64,000 bases of DNA from positions 1-64,000 of the forward strand of contig NZ_WWFG01000001.1 in the NCBI RefSeq assembly GCF_026127265.1, given 5' to 3'. Origin of the DNA: Nostoc sp. KVJ3 (GTDB taxonomy: Bacteria; Cyanobacteriota; Cyanobacteriia; Cyanobacteriales; Nostocaceae). Position numbers and translations under genes: made by a program. Under the pieces are notes generated by a model. The model did not search any database and was not told the DNA's origin. It saw only the letters and a list, made by a program, of their open reading frames with translations. Shown one piece after another: positions 50,690 to 59,056 of the stretch (positions within the stretch are counted from its first letter, which is position 1; the number at the start of each line of letters is the position of its first letter).

Positions 50690-53098
50690 ATGATAAATCA
50701 ACTCTCTCCAGAAATTCCTTCTTGCACTTGGAGCCGTCCTATCGGTTTAGGCTGGGACAAACCTTATACCGTCCGCTACGTAAGTAATATCGATGATGGC
50801 CCTTGGCATGGTATGCCTTTAGGTGGTTTTGGTGCAGGTTGCATCGGTCGTTCTTCACGAGGAGATTTTAATCTATGGCACATCGACGGCGGTGAGCATA
50901 CCTTCAAAAATATCCCCGCTTGTCAATTCAGTGTGTTTGAATCCAATGGCACGTCTTCCCAAGCCTACGCTTTATCTACGGAAGCGCCTGATGATGGTAG
51001 TCTCAAAGCTTGGCAGTGGTATCCGACACTTGCCGGCACTGAGAGGACAGGTAATTATCATGCACTATATCCACGTAGCTGGTTCGTGTATGAAAATGTA
51101 TTTAAAGCACGGTTGACTTGTGAGCAATTTTCCCCAATTTGGTCAGGTAATTATCAAGAAACTAGCTACCCTGTGGCAATCTTCCTCTGGAATGCCCACA
51201 ACCCTACAGATGCACCCATTACTCTCAGCATCATGCTCACCTGGCAAAATATGGTGGGTTGGTTTACAAACGCCCTGAAATCTCCGCAAGTGCAGGTGCG
51301 TGATGATGGTAGTCCGGTTTACGAATATCAACCGCGCTGGGGCGAAAGTCAAGGGAACTATAACCAAATAGTTGAAAATACACAACAGTTTGGCTGTCTT
51401 TTAAATCGGGTTGGTAGCGATCAACCTTTGCAGGAAGGTGATGGAACCTGGTCTATTGCGACGATAAAACATCCCCAGGTGGAAGTATTTCACCACACCC
51501 GATGGAATCCTGAAGGTACAGGGGATGAGGTGTGGCAAAGTTTTGCGAAAGATGGTTCTTTAACCAATTATCTAGATCGGACTCCCGTAACAGAAAATAC
51601 ACAATTAGGAGTTGCGATCGCACTGCGTTTCACTCTCCAACCAGGCGAAACTCTAGAAATCCCCTTTTCTCTCGCTTGGGATTTGCCCATCACAGAATTT
51701 GCGGCTGGAGTCAACTATTATCGCAGATATACAGACTTTTTTGATCGAAGTGGAAATAATGCTTGGGCGATCGCATCTACTGCACTACAAGAATACCAAA
51801 CCTGGCAATCGCAAATTCAAAGTTGGCAAAAACCCATTCTCGATCGCGAAGATTTACCCAACTGGTTTAAAATGGCTCTATTTAATGAGCTTTATGACCT
51901 CACTAGCGGCGGTACTCTCTGGAGTGCAGCATCAGAACTTGACCCCATTGGTCAGTTTGCAGTACTGGAGTGTCTAGATTACCGTTGGTATGAAAGTCTC
52001 GATGTGCGGCTGTATGGCTCTTTTGCCCTGTTGATGCTATTTCCAGAATTAGAAAAGTCGGTAATTCGGGCATTTGCACGGGCGATTCCTGAAGGTGATG
52101 ATACACCCAGAATTATTGGCTATTATATGACAATTAAAGCCGAAAGCCCAATTGCAGTTCGGAAAGTTCCAGGTGCAACACCCCACGATCTAGGCGCACC
52201 CAATGAACACGTTTGGCAGAAAACCAACTACACCAGCTATCAAGACTGCAATTTATGGAAAGACTTGGGTAGTGATTTTGTCTTGCAAGTATACCGCGAT
52301 TTTCTGCTCACAGGCGCTGACGATGTAGAATTTTTGGCAGATTGCTGGCCTGCGATCGTTCAAACCCTCGACTACCTGAAAACTTTTGACCTTGATGGCG
52401 ATGGGATTCCCGAAAATTCTGGTGCGCCCGACCAAACCTTTGATGATTGGCGGTTACAGGGTGTCAGCGCCTATTGTGGCGGGTTGTGGTTAGCGGCGTT
52501 GGAGGCTGCGATCGCTATTAGTGAGGTTTTATTCGAGAGAAACCTTGTGAATCTAGGGGACTTAGTAGTAAAAAAATCCATCTATCAAGCTTTGTTGGCA
52601 AAATCTCGCCCTATCTACGACGAAAAACTTTGGAATGGAAAATATTACAAACTTGATAGTGAAAGCGGTTCTGATGTGGTAATGGCAGATCAATTGTGCG
52701 GACAGTTCTACGCCCGATTATTGGACTTACCTGATATTGTACCGAGCGATCGGGCCCTTTCTGCCCTAAAAACAGTTTATGATGCGTGCTTTTTGAAATT
52801 TGGCAATGGAGAGTTTGGTGCTGCTAATGGTGTTCGTCCTGACGGTTCACCAGAAAACCCCAAAGCTACCCATCCCCTAGAAGTCTGGACAGGTATAAAC
52901 TTTGGACTGGCGGCTTTTCTTGTACAAATGGGAATGAAGGACGAAGCTTTGAGGTTGACACAATCTGTAGTGCAGCAAATTTACGACAATGGGCTGCAAT
53001 TTCGCACCCCTGAAGCTATCACCGCATCGGGTACTTTCCGTGCTAGCACTTACTTACGAGCAATGGCAATCTGGGGAATTTACTTAGTTATTAATTGA
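50690..53098 (+). CDS. GH116-family glycoside hydrolase (GBA2-like beta-glucosidase)
   Basis: This 802-residue protein resembles bile-acid beta-glucosidase/GBA2 enzymes. The N-terminal beta-sandwich carries GMPLGGFGAGCIGRSSRGDF, NLWHIDGGEHTFKNIPACQF. The (alpha/alpha)6 domain has FNELYDLTSGGTLW (candidate nucleophile Glu400) and GAPDQTFDDWRLQGVSAYCG, GLWLAALEAA (acid/base among the Asp near 581-586), and TGINFGLAAFLVQMGMKDEA. No signal peptide is visible, so it probably acts in the cytosol on beta-glucosides or glucosylated lipids or sterols. Substrate is inferred from family only. Confidence 0.88.
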   Translation: MINQLSPEIPSCTWSRPIGLGWDKPYTVRYVSNIDDGPWHGMPLGGFGAGCIGRSSRGDFNLWHIDGGEHTFKNIPACQFSVFESNGTSSQAYALSTEAPDDGSLKAWQWYPTLAGTERTGNYHALYPRSWFVYENVFKARLTCEQFSPIWSGNYQETSYPVAIFLWNAHNPTDAPITLSIMLTWQNMVGWFTNALKSPQVQVRDDGSPVYEYQPRWGESQGNYNQIVENTQQFGCLLNRVGSDQPLQEGDGTWSIATIKHPQVEVFHHTRWNPEGTGDEVWQSFAKDGSLTNYLDRTPVTENTQLGVAIALRFTLQPGETLEIPFSLAWDLPITEFAAGVNYYRRYTDFFDRSGNNAWAIASTALQEYQTWQSQIQSWQKPILDREDLPNWFKMALFNELYDLTSGGTLWSAASELDPIGQFAVLECLDYRWYESLDVRLYGSFALLMLFPELEKSVIRAFARAIPEGDDTPRIIGYYMTIKAESPIAVRKVPGATPHDLGAPNEHVWQKTNYTSYQDCNLWKDLGSDFVLQVYRDFLLTGADDVEFLADCWPAIVQTLDYLKTFDLDGDGIPENSGAPDQTFDDWRLQGVSAYCGGLWLAALEAAIAISEVLFERNLVNLGDLVVKKSIYQALLAKSRPIYDEKLWNGKYYKLDSESGSDVVMADQLCGQFYARLLDLPDIVPSDRALSALKTVYDACFLKFGNGEFGAANGVRPDGSPENPKATHPLEVWTGINFGLAAFLVQMGMKDEALRLTQSVVQQIYDNGLQFRTPEAITASGTFRASTYLRAMAIWGIYLVIN

Positions 53099-53181
53099 TT
53101 AGCTATCTAAGCGGCTCTTGTTTTGATGCAATAAGTAAGTCGGCGTGAAAATTTCAATGTATGTTATTGCGAGTTTAACGT

Positions 53182-53235
53182 AAAGTCTCTCCCCGTTGGC
53201 CTTAGCCCACCGTTGGGTAAGCAGGGAGAGGCTTT
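53182..53235 (+). terminator. Hairpin after the GH116 gene
   Basis: AAAGTCTCTCCC (53182-53193) pairs with GGGAGAGGCTTT (53224-53235), one mismatch, about 85 bases after the stop codon. The inner loop has a further CCGTTGG/CCACCGTTGGG repeat. No T-run follows, so termination is uncertain. Confidence 0.45.
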
Positions 53236-53360
53236 AAAAAGCTATGCCGCAAAATAAGAAATCAAGACTTGCAGTAAGCAGTTCAATGAGGAGCATTTTC
53301 AACATCTGGCTATAAACGAGATTTAGTTTCAGTTTTTAGCTTTTCGGTAGAACGAGTCTA

Positions 53361-53475
53361 AATACTGTTCGGTTAAGGCAAGAGACGCGAAATAATCAGT
53401 CCTTCGTCCTGACGGCGATTTATCGCGGATTTGGGATCTATTATTTTCATCAAATAACCTTAAGCGAACTGTAAG
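53361..53475. mobile_element. MITE-like element D (element C family)
   Basis: TACTGTTCGGTTAAGG (53363-53378) and CCTTAAGCGAACTGTA (53458-53473) are inverted repeats matching at 14 of 16 bases. The left end is identical to that of element C at 37111. The interior (AATAATCAGTCCTTCGTCCT through CGCGGATTTGGGATCTAT) is shared with the partial copy at 41266-41362. Confidence 0.75.
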
Positions 53476-53498
53476 TGCGTATGCAAAAATATTTATGT

Positions 53499-53580
53499 CA
53501 TTGCGAACGAAGTGAAGCAATCCCAAAGGCTTGGGATTGTTTCGTTTCGCTTCTCTACGAAACGCTCCGCGATCGCTCTA
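53499..53580. repeat. REP-like palindromic repeat
   Basis: CATTGCGAACGAAGTGAAGC leads into CAATCCCAA-AGGC-TTGGGATTG (53518-53539), then TTTCGTTTCGCTTC. This resembles the widely dispersed CATTGCGAGCGAAGCGAAGC repeats of bacteria. Confidence 0.65.
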
Positions 53581-54262
53581 CTCTATATTTAATTTTGCAT
53601 AACTGCTTATGGGAAATAGTCTGTCTTCATCTGAGAAAGCAGAGTATAAATTTGTGATTTTATTTCCTCACTGTTTCCGGAAACTAACGAAAATTTTAGT
53701 AATGGTAAGAGTTGAAGGATTGAGAATTCAAGACTAGTGTATACCGACTATATCTTTGTTGTAGACCTAGATATTCTTGTTGAGCAAGGGCACTCATCAG
53801 AAACTTGTCTAAATTGGTATTTTCTACTACCCTTTAGCGCAACTACCACTACATCCAAAATCTCAACTTTATAAATATTTTAAATATTAATCATAGAAAT
53901 TACTGAGGAATTACCTCAATAGTATTATGTGTCTAATTAGCTATGTCTCTATTATTAGATGGGTAATTTTATTTCATAACTAGACTATCTATAAATTACT
54001 GACTGATAATCATGAAATATTCATCTTTGTTTTACAGGACTTTTATTTAGTTAAGCTGAAGCTATATTTCTTGTAAATCAAGAAATATTAGGTAATAAAC
54101 ATTATCAGCTAATTGAACTTATTAACAAAATCTGTTCAACGCTATAGCTGATGAATTTTTTATTGTCTAGATTTTCCTATTTGAAAAGTTGTTTTACCTC
54201 ATACTTAATGGTAAGATTTTCTAGCGACTAGACAATAGTAAAGGTTTTAAATTGGTATTGTG

Positions 54263-54279
54263 TGGGGGTCAGACCCCTC
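54263..54279. promoter_or_regulatory. HetR-type binding site candidate upstream of hetP
   Basis: TGGGGGTCAGACCCCTC contains the inverted repeat GGGGTC-A-GACCCC. It matches 13 of 17 positions of the HetR site known upstream of Anabaena hetP (recalled as GAGGGGTCTAACCCCTC). It lies 637 bases before the hetP start codon, on the correct side. Confidence 0.65.
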
Positions 54280-54915
54280 ATAAATTAGCCGAGGAGGACA
54301 AAATTCAAAGTTGCACAATAAGCAAGTACGTATCGAAATATATTCAGTAAATTTAGCTTAAAAATCTGCTAGTTTAGTAGATGACATTAACGACAAAAAA
54401 TAGTATAAAGACGAATGACGTTGTTAAAGCTCAAAGATAAATAAATTTTTTACACTACTCAAAAAAATATGGAAACTTGCCGGAAAATGCTTAATTAAGC
54501 AGTAGTAAGAAATACAGGCGTGTTAACAGACAAAATTTATTGAATTAGGAGTTGAGAAAGTTTCAGAGGATAAAACTGCATCTACGAAGAGCTACACCGA
54601 GACTTTTGTCCTACCAATCCGATGACACGACAAAAGGTAAATTTTGACTTTTTACTTACTAACAAGCAAAGGCTACAGTTTCCTCCATTCATGAGGGGAG
54701 TCTGGATGATTAGGAATGAGCAATTACCAAACTTGATTAAAAATTTGATTGTTTTTATTTTTAATCAAAAATTAACATCTAACACCATCCGATTGCTGAT
54801 AATTTCCAGCAATTTAACAGCGCCAAAAAAGTTAGTGCAGTTTGTAAACCTCAATTGAAACATCAACAATCGCAGAAATTGAAATAGTTTACTTCATCCA
54901 ACATAACTAAACACT

Positions 54916-55344
54916 ATGATGAATCAAGACATTGCTGGTATTAGTAGTAACTTAGAAACAACGGTGAAGGCTCAACAATTTGACAAAGTAGTTGAAGCAA
55001 TTATTGCCGGAAAGTATTCCTGGGCATGTGTTTTAATGCTGAGATTTGCTGGTTATAATCCTCTTCATTACATTCCGTACCGCACCTACAACCGATTGCT
55101 CAAAGAAAACTCTCAAGCCAACAGAACAAAACAACAGCAAAGTGAAAATCTCAAAATGCTGAAAAATGCTAATGATTCGAGACCTGCTTATCTTGAAGTA
55201 GTTGGAAAGCAAAAAACAGAAATCCGTGGTAGTAGCTTAGACCAGAGATTGGGACAGCCAATTAACGAACATAAATCAAGGAAATCGCCATTAAAATCAG
55301 AAAGCACTCAGGATATTTCCTTGAAACGTTGTGGAGTCAATTAA
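54916..55344 (+). CDS. hetP: HetP-family heterocyst differentiation protein
   Basis: This 142-residue protein matches HetP or a HetP paralogue. The conserved N-terminal domain is AQQFDKVVEAIIAGKYSWAC, VLMLRFAGYNPLHYIPYRTY, NRLLKENSQA; the C-terminal half is low-complexity and polar, as in the family. HetP acts downstream of HetR to commit a cell to becoming a heterocyst. The gene stands alone with 1.8 kb of non-coding DNA upstream and a strong terminator behind. Whether it is HetP itself or one of the paralogues cannot be settled from sequence; the HetR-type site favours HetP. Confidence 0.88.
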   Translation: MMNQDIAGISSNLETTVKAQQFDKVVEAIIAGKYSWACVLMLRFAGYNPLHYIPYRTYNRLLKENSQANRTKQQQSENLKMLKNANDSRPAYLEVVGKQKTEIRGSSLDQRLGQPINEHKSRKSPLKSESTQDISLKRCGVN

Positions 55345-55393
55345 AAATAATTTGGAATCAGTAGATTCTGCACTAGACTTGATTAAGTGTCTG

Positions 55394-55440
55394 AGAACCT
55401 GCCATGCTAATTTGAAATTAATAGCACGGCAGGTTTTCTA
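55394..55440 (+). terminator. Intrinsic terminator of hetP
   Basis: AACCTGCCATGCTA (55396-55409) pairs with TAGCACGGCAGGTT (55422-55435) with one mismatch and is followed by TTCTATAC. It starts about 50 bases after the stop codon. Confidence 0.8.
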
Positions 55441-55493
55441 TACCCATGATTAATTTGATATTTTTTTGCAAAAATCTGGCAAAATGGCAAATA

Positions 55494-55685
55494 TTATACT
55501 AACGAGATTGATAAACTGATAACAATTACAATTTTAACCAAAATAGAGGTGATTGGCGGCAAGCAAGTTAATTTTAAAACATAAAATCCATGATTAGTTC
55601 CGACTATGAAATAAATCAAACTGATGACAAAAGTAGTCAGCATTTCATAGAGTAAATAATTCCTATACCAAGACCAATGAGCCAA
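55494..55685 (-). CDS. Possible small hydrophobic protein
   Basis: A 63-residue frame with TTG start and two hydrophobic segments (LLYEMLTTFVISLIYFIVGT and SILVKIVIVISLSISLV). I see no family match and no clear ribosome binding site. It could be chance; it is listed because the region is otherwise empty and bounded by terminators. Confidence 0.25.
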   Translation of the reverse strand: MAHWSWYRNYLLYEMLTTFVISLIYFIVGTNHGFYVLKLTCLPPITSILVKIVIVISLSISLV

Positions 55686-55763
55686 CCGTTGCTACTGGTG
55701 GTTCTTTTTCTGAGAAAGTCTGAGCAAAGAGAATTTGGGGAGGTGGATTCCCCCAATCCAAAT

Positions 55764-55996
55764 TTTACAGAGCTTTCATCGACTGCAGACGATGGAGTAA
55801 TGCTGATAAAACTTTCTATCCTGTGGTTGGTGTTGCTTTAGTTAAATATTGCAAACGCTTAACACCAATAACAGGAACGGAAACAGAAAAGTTACGGTGA
55901 AATCGTTGTGGTGGCTGGTGGAACTGGTAAGTCATACGCTTCTCTTTCGACTATTGTAATCCTAGTCCTCCCAACCTGGATTATCTCTGCTTTCTA
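55764..55996 (+). pseudogene. Possible decayed gene fragment before two terminators
   Basis: One frame reads FYRAFIDCRRWSNADKTFYP, VVGVALVKYCKRLTPITGTE, TEKLR, stop; the next frame then reads YGEIVVVAGGTGKSYASLST, IVILVLPTWIISAF, stop at 55994-55996. Read together with a shift near 55900 they look like one protein-like sequence, but I do not recognise it. Two strong terminators directly follow, which suggests this stretch is or was transcribed on the plus strand. Confidence 0.3.
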
Positions 55997-56019
55997 AATT
56001 TTCAATTTACATAAAAACT

Positions 56020-56056
56020 ACTGGAAGTTAAAAACTTGAATAGCTTCCAGTTTTTT
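56020..56056 (+). terminator. Intrinsic terminator
   Basis: ACTGGAAG (56020-56027) pairs with CTTCCAGT (56044-56051; the last base starts the T-run) and is followed by TTTTTTATG. Confidence 0.75.
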
Positions 56057-56066
56057 ATGTTTACAC

Positions 56067-56102
56067 AAAAATAAGGTGAGCAAATTACCCACCTTATTTT
56101 TT
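56067..56102. terminator. Intrinsic terminator, works in either direction
   Basis: AAAAATAAGGTG (56067-56078) pairs with CACCTTATTTTTT (56090-56102) around a short loop. The A-run and T-run let it act on both strands. Confidence 0.8.
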
Positions 56103-56140
56103 GTCGAAAATAAACATTTCCACAAATTAAATATGCGTTA

Positions 56141-56171
56141 TGTAGAGACGTAGAATTGCTACGTCTCTACA
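56141..56171. terminator. GTAGAGACG-type palindrome after rpe
   Basis: TGTAGAGACGTAG and CTACGTCTCTACA are perfect 13-base arms around AATTG. It lies 20 bases past the rpe stop on the minus strand. The TAGAGACG core recurs at 58711-58736, so it is a dispersed palindrome used here as a likely terminator. Confidence 0.75.
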
Positions 56172-56191
56172 TTTGTTTTCACTCCAATGAA

Positions 56192-56899
56192 TTAAACCTT
56201 AGCTAATTCTGGGGTAGGACGTTTGCTGTTACGAATTGATGTGATAGCCTCAGCATAATCCTTAGCGTTAAATACAGCTGAACCAGCAACAATTGCATTG
56301 GCTCCCGCTTCTAAAACTTGCCAGGTATTGTTTGCCTTCAGTCCTCCATCCACTTCAATCCAAGGGTCAAGACCGCGTTCATCACACATTTGACGCAACT
56401 TGCGGATTTTGGGTAAGACACCAGGGATAAAGCTTTGACCACCAAAACCAGGATTGACGCTCATAATCAGTACTAAATCGCACAAATCTAGAACGTATTC
56501 AATTAGCTCTAGAGGACTACCAGGATTAAGTACAACTCCAGCCTTCTTACCAAGCTCTTTAATTTGCCCCAAAGTACGGTGCAGGTGTGGGGAAGCATTA
56601 TGTTCGCAGTGTACGGAGATAATGTCAGCACCTGCTTTAGCAAATCCCTCTACATATTTTTCTGGCTCCACAATCATCAAGTGGACATCCAGTGGCTTGG
56701 TTGTAATTGGACGAATCGCCTCCACAATCAGAGGGCCTATCGTAATATTAGGTACAAAACGACCGTCCATTACATCAACATGAATCCAATCTGCTCCAGC
56801 TGCATCTACGGCGCGAATTTCGTCACCCAGACGACTAAAATCGGCTGATAGGATAGATGGGGAAATTACAATGGGCTTTTGAGATAGGTTTTGGGTCAT
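56192..56899 (-). CDS. rpe: Ribulose-phosphate 3-epimerase
   Basis: The enzyme interconverts ribulose 5-phosphate and xylulose 5-phosphate in the Calvin cycle and pentose phosphate pathway. I prefer ATG 56899 (235 residues, MTQNLSQKPIVISPSILSAD) over the frame that opens at 56956, whose first 19 residues are unconserved. Signatures: SPSILSADFSRLGDEI, ADWIHVDVMDGRFVPNITIG, KPLDVHLMIVEPEKYVEGFA, VLIMSVNPGFGGQSFIPGVL, and IEVDGGLKANNTWQVLEAGA, NAIVAGSAVF. The metal-binding His/Asp residues of these motifs are all present. Confidence 0.96.
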   Translation of the reverse strand: MTQNLSQKPIVISPSILSADFSRLGDEIRAVDAAGADWIHVDVMDGRFVPNITIGPLIVEAIRPITTKPLDVHLMIVEPEKYVEGFAKAGADIISVHCEHNASPHLHRTLGQIKELGKKAGVVLNPGSPLELIEYVLDLCDLVLIMSVNPGFGGQSFIPGVLPKIRKLRQMCDERGLDPWIEVDGGLKANNTWQVLEAGANAIVAGSAVFNAKDYAEAITSIRNSKRPTPELAKV

Positions 56900-56989
56900 G
56901 GCTAGTGGGTTTTTAAGCGTCCTCGTCTGTACGCATTGTAACAAAACATTGAGCAAGACTCATAATTTTGATCCCTGTATTTTTGGGGA

Positions 56990-57097
56990 GTGGGGAGTGG
57001 GGAGTAGGGAGGATGAGGGGGACAAGGGAGACAAGGAGGAATTAGTTAACAATTTTCTTTCCCAATGCCCAATAACTAATAACTAATAACTAATGAC
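56990..57097. repeat. Composite short repeats upstream of the subtilase gene
   Basis: GGAGTGGGGAGTGGGGAGTA, then AGGATGAGGGGGACAAGGGA, GACAAGGAGGAATTAGTTAA, CCCAATGCCCAATAACTAAT and three CTAATAA units, ending 3 bases before the start codon. The middle part is nearly identical to 40360-40390 upstream of rsmG. Confidence 0.85.
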
Positions 57098-57099
57098 AA

Positions 57100-58695
57100 A
57101 TGACTAAAAAACTAACCTGGATAATTTGGGGATTAAGTGCTTCTTGTCTGAGTGCGCCGGTAATTGCTTCAGCTTTAGAATCGGCTCTGGGAACTAACGG
57201 CATTGACGCTTTAAAGCTACATCAAGCTCCTTATAATTTAATCGGTCGTAAGATTGCTATTGGTCAAGTAGAAATTGGCCGACCGGGAATGTTTGGGTGG
57301 GATAAGGCAGTGTCTAAAAACCGCGCCATATCTTTAGCGGCGGTGTTCTTACGCAATGGGCCAGCTAAATCAAATAGTGGTGTTGACTCCCACGCCTACA
57401 ATGTCGCTAGTATGATGGTGAGTCAAGACAAGGCTTTGCCGGGTGTTGCTCCGGGAGCGCGGCTGTATTCGTCTGCGGTGGGTTCTACTAAGAACATGGG
57501 TCAGCCAGAAGAATGCTTATCGGCACAGCACATAGCGCTACAAAATAGTGGTGATGTTCGTGCCATTAACTTTAGCTTTGGTGAACCTTTAAGCCGCGAC
57601 CCTCGACCGGAGGCTACTTTAGACGGTAATGCTTTACTAACTTTATGTGTTGACTGGTCTGCTCGGGTTCATGATGTTTTGTATGCGATCGCAGGCAATC
57701 AAGGTAAAGGTGGTATTCCTATTCCTACAGACAACTTTAACGGCATAAACGTGGCTTTTTCATCTAGCCGAGGGGGGGTTTTTAACAAAGTAGACGTAGC
57801 TAATCTGGCAGGTGCTAACCAAGGAGTGAGCGGAAGGCTGGCTGGAAGAGAATTTAATCTTGGTGCGCGTCGCGCCATCGGTTTAGTTGCTCCTGGAAAT
57901 AATATTCCCTTGCTCAATCCAGATGGCAAATTGAACAAGGTGACGGGTACGAGTTTTGCCGCGCCTCAAGTTACGGCTACTGTTGCTCTGTTGCAGGAAT
58001 TTGCTGACCGACAGATACGGACAAAACAACCCCACTGGAGCATCTATTCTCGCCATCATCAAGTTATGAAAGCTGTATTGCTGAATTCAGCAGACAAAAT
58101 TCAAGATAGTGGTGATGGCTTGCGGTTGGGAATGAGTCGAACGCTAATTGATAAACAAAATAAAAACTGGCTAGATTCCGATGCTTATAAAGATCCCAAG
58201 ATTCCTTTAGATTCCCAAATGGGGGCGGGTCATTTGAACGCATTTCGCGCTTATGAGCAATTTAGTGCTGGTCAATGGCAGCCATCAGCGGCGATACCGC
58301 CCATTGGTTGGGATTATCACACAGTTGATGCTGGAGCCTCTGTTGACTATATATTGGCAAAACCATTAAAGCAGGGGAGTTTTGTTGCTGTCACCTTGAG
58401 TTGGGATCGATTGGTAGAACTTAACGATAAAAATAAAAACCAGCAATATGATGTGGGCGAAAATTTTCGCGATCGCGGCTTAAATAATCTCGACCTATAC
58501 TTAGTAAAAGCTGATGCTCAAAATTCCGATGCTGGTGCTGTTTGCTCTTCAATCAGCCAAATCGATAGTGTAGAACATATTTTCTGTCCCGTTGCTGCTA
58601 GTGGTAAATATAAAATCCGCGTCCAGTTTCGTCAAAAGGTCAATGAACCAACTCAACCTTATAGTCTAGCTTGGTGGAGTGTACCTATTAATTAA
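57100..58695 (+). CDS. Subtilase-like (S8) protein with unusual catalytic Asp region
   Basis: This 531-residue exported protein has a signal peptide (WIIWGLSASCLSAPVIASAL) and a subtilisin-type domain. His98 lies in VDSHAYNVASMMVS, the oxyanion Asn200 in AIAGNQGK, and the nucleophile Ser285 in TGTSFAAPQVTATVALLQE. Where the catalytic Asp is expected (xxVIDTG) it reads KIAIGQVEIGRPG, with Gln56 and Glu58 but no Asp. The C-terminal 170 residues (AGASVDYILAKPLKQGSFVA and following) look like a beta-rich P-domain-like module. It may be a protease using Glu, or an inactive relative. Its start lies 3 bases after a repeat block, and a serpin gene follows on the same strand. Confidence 0.82.
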   Translation: MTKKLTWIIWGLSASCLSAPVIASALESALGTNGIDALKLHQAPYNLIGRKIAIGQVEIGRPGMFGWDKAVSKNRAISLAAVFLRNGPAKSNSGVDSHAYNVASMMVSQDKALPGVAPGARLYSSAVGSTKNMGQPEECLSAQHIALQNSGDVRAINFSFGEPLSRDPRPEATLDGNALLTLCVDWSARVHDVLYAIAGNQGKGGIPIPTDNFNGINVAFSSSRGGVFNKVDVANLAGANQGVSGRLAGREFNLGARRAIGLVAPGNNIPLLNPDGKLNKVTGTSFAAPQVTATVALLQEFADRQIRTKQPHWSIYSRHHQVMKAVLLNSADKIQDSGDGLRLGMSRTLIDKQNKNWLDSDAYKDPKIPLDSQMGAGHLNAFRAYEQFSAGQWQPSAAIPPIGWDYHTVDAGASVDYILAKPLKQGSFVAVTLSWDRLVELNDKNKNQQYDVGENFRDRGLNNLDLYLVKADAQNSDAGAVCSSISQIDSVEHIFCPVAASGKYKIRVQFRQKVNEPTQPYSLAWWSVPIN

Positions 58696-58710
58696 GACAA
58701 TTAGACTACG

Positions 58711-58736
58711 TAGAGACGCAAAATTTTGCGTCTCTA
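58711..58736. terminator. Perfect 26-bp palindrome after the subtilase gene
   Basis: TAGAGACGCAAAA and TTTTGCGTCTCTA form a perfect palindrome 16 bases after the stop codon. It is the same TAGAGACG family as 56141-56171. It may terminate the subtilase transcript. Confidence 0.7.
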
Positions 58737-59056
58737 TACGCTGTATTGCATTTGATCTCCAAAAACCCAACAGAAATGGTTATTTGGTCATTACGTAGCT
58801 TACAATACGTTTATAGATAAGTAGGAAAATTCCTCCAAATCAAAGTTATTCATAACTCCCTTGCATAGCCCTCTGAATAAGGAATTAGCAACTCTAACAA
58901 GTTGTCCTTAATTATTCTGAGCTACTAACTTGCTGTTACAGTTTCTGTAACAGTCCCATTTTTTGATTAGAGCAGATGCAATAGTTAATCATTGACACAG
59001 TCTCTGCGTCAACTCTGATGCACAAATCGGGAATCTTTGGCAAGTGAGGTAGCAGA
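58737..59056. other. Region upstream of the serpin gene
   Basis: About 320 bases without a gene. It contains CTAACTTGCTGTTACAGTTT and CTGTAACAG (a small TGTTACAG/CTGTAACA inverted repeat near 58930-58955), possibly an operator or a hairpin. A promoter for the serpin gene is expected here; the gene may have its own promoter rather than share the subtilase transcript. Confidence 0.35.

Larger units (their letters stand above)
53099..54915. other. 1.8 kb largely non-coding region upstream of hetP
   Basis: This region holds, in order, a hairpin (53182-53235), element D (53361-53475), a REP-like palindrome (53499-53580), a TTTCCGGAAA palindrome at 53674-53683 (its TCCGGA core resembles the -35 of DIF-type promoters), the HetR-type site at 54263-54279 and a TGCTTAATTAAGCA palindrome at 54488-54501. 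The 78-residue frame at 54622-54858 has no recognisable domain. Confidence 0.55.

Noticed and set aside
54622..54858. 78-residue frame in the hetP leader
   Set aside because: No domain and no clear ribosome binding site; more likely part of the long leader, although a leader peptide cannot be fully excluded.
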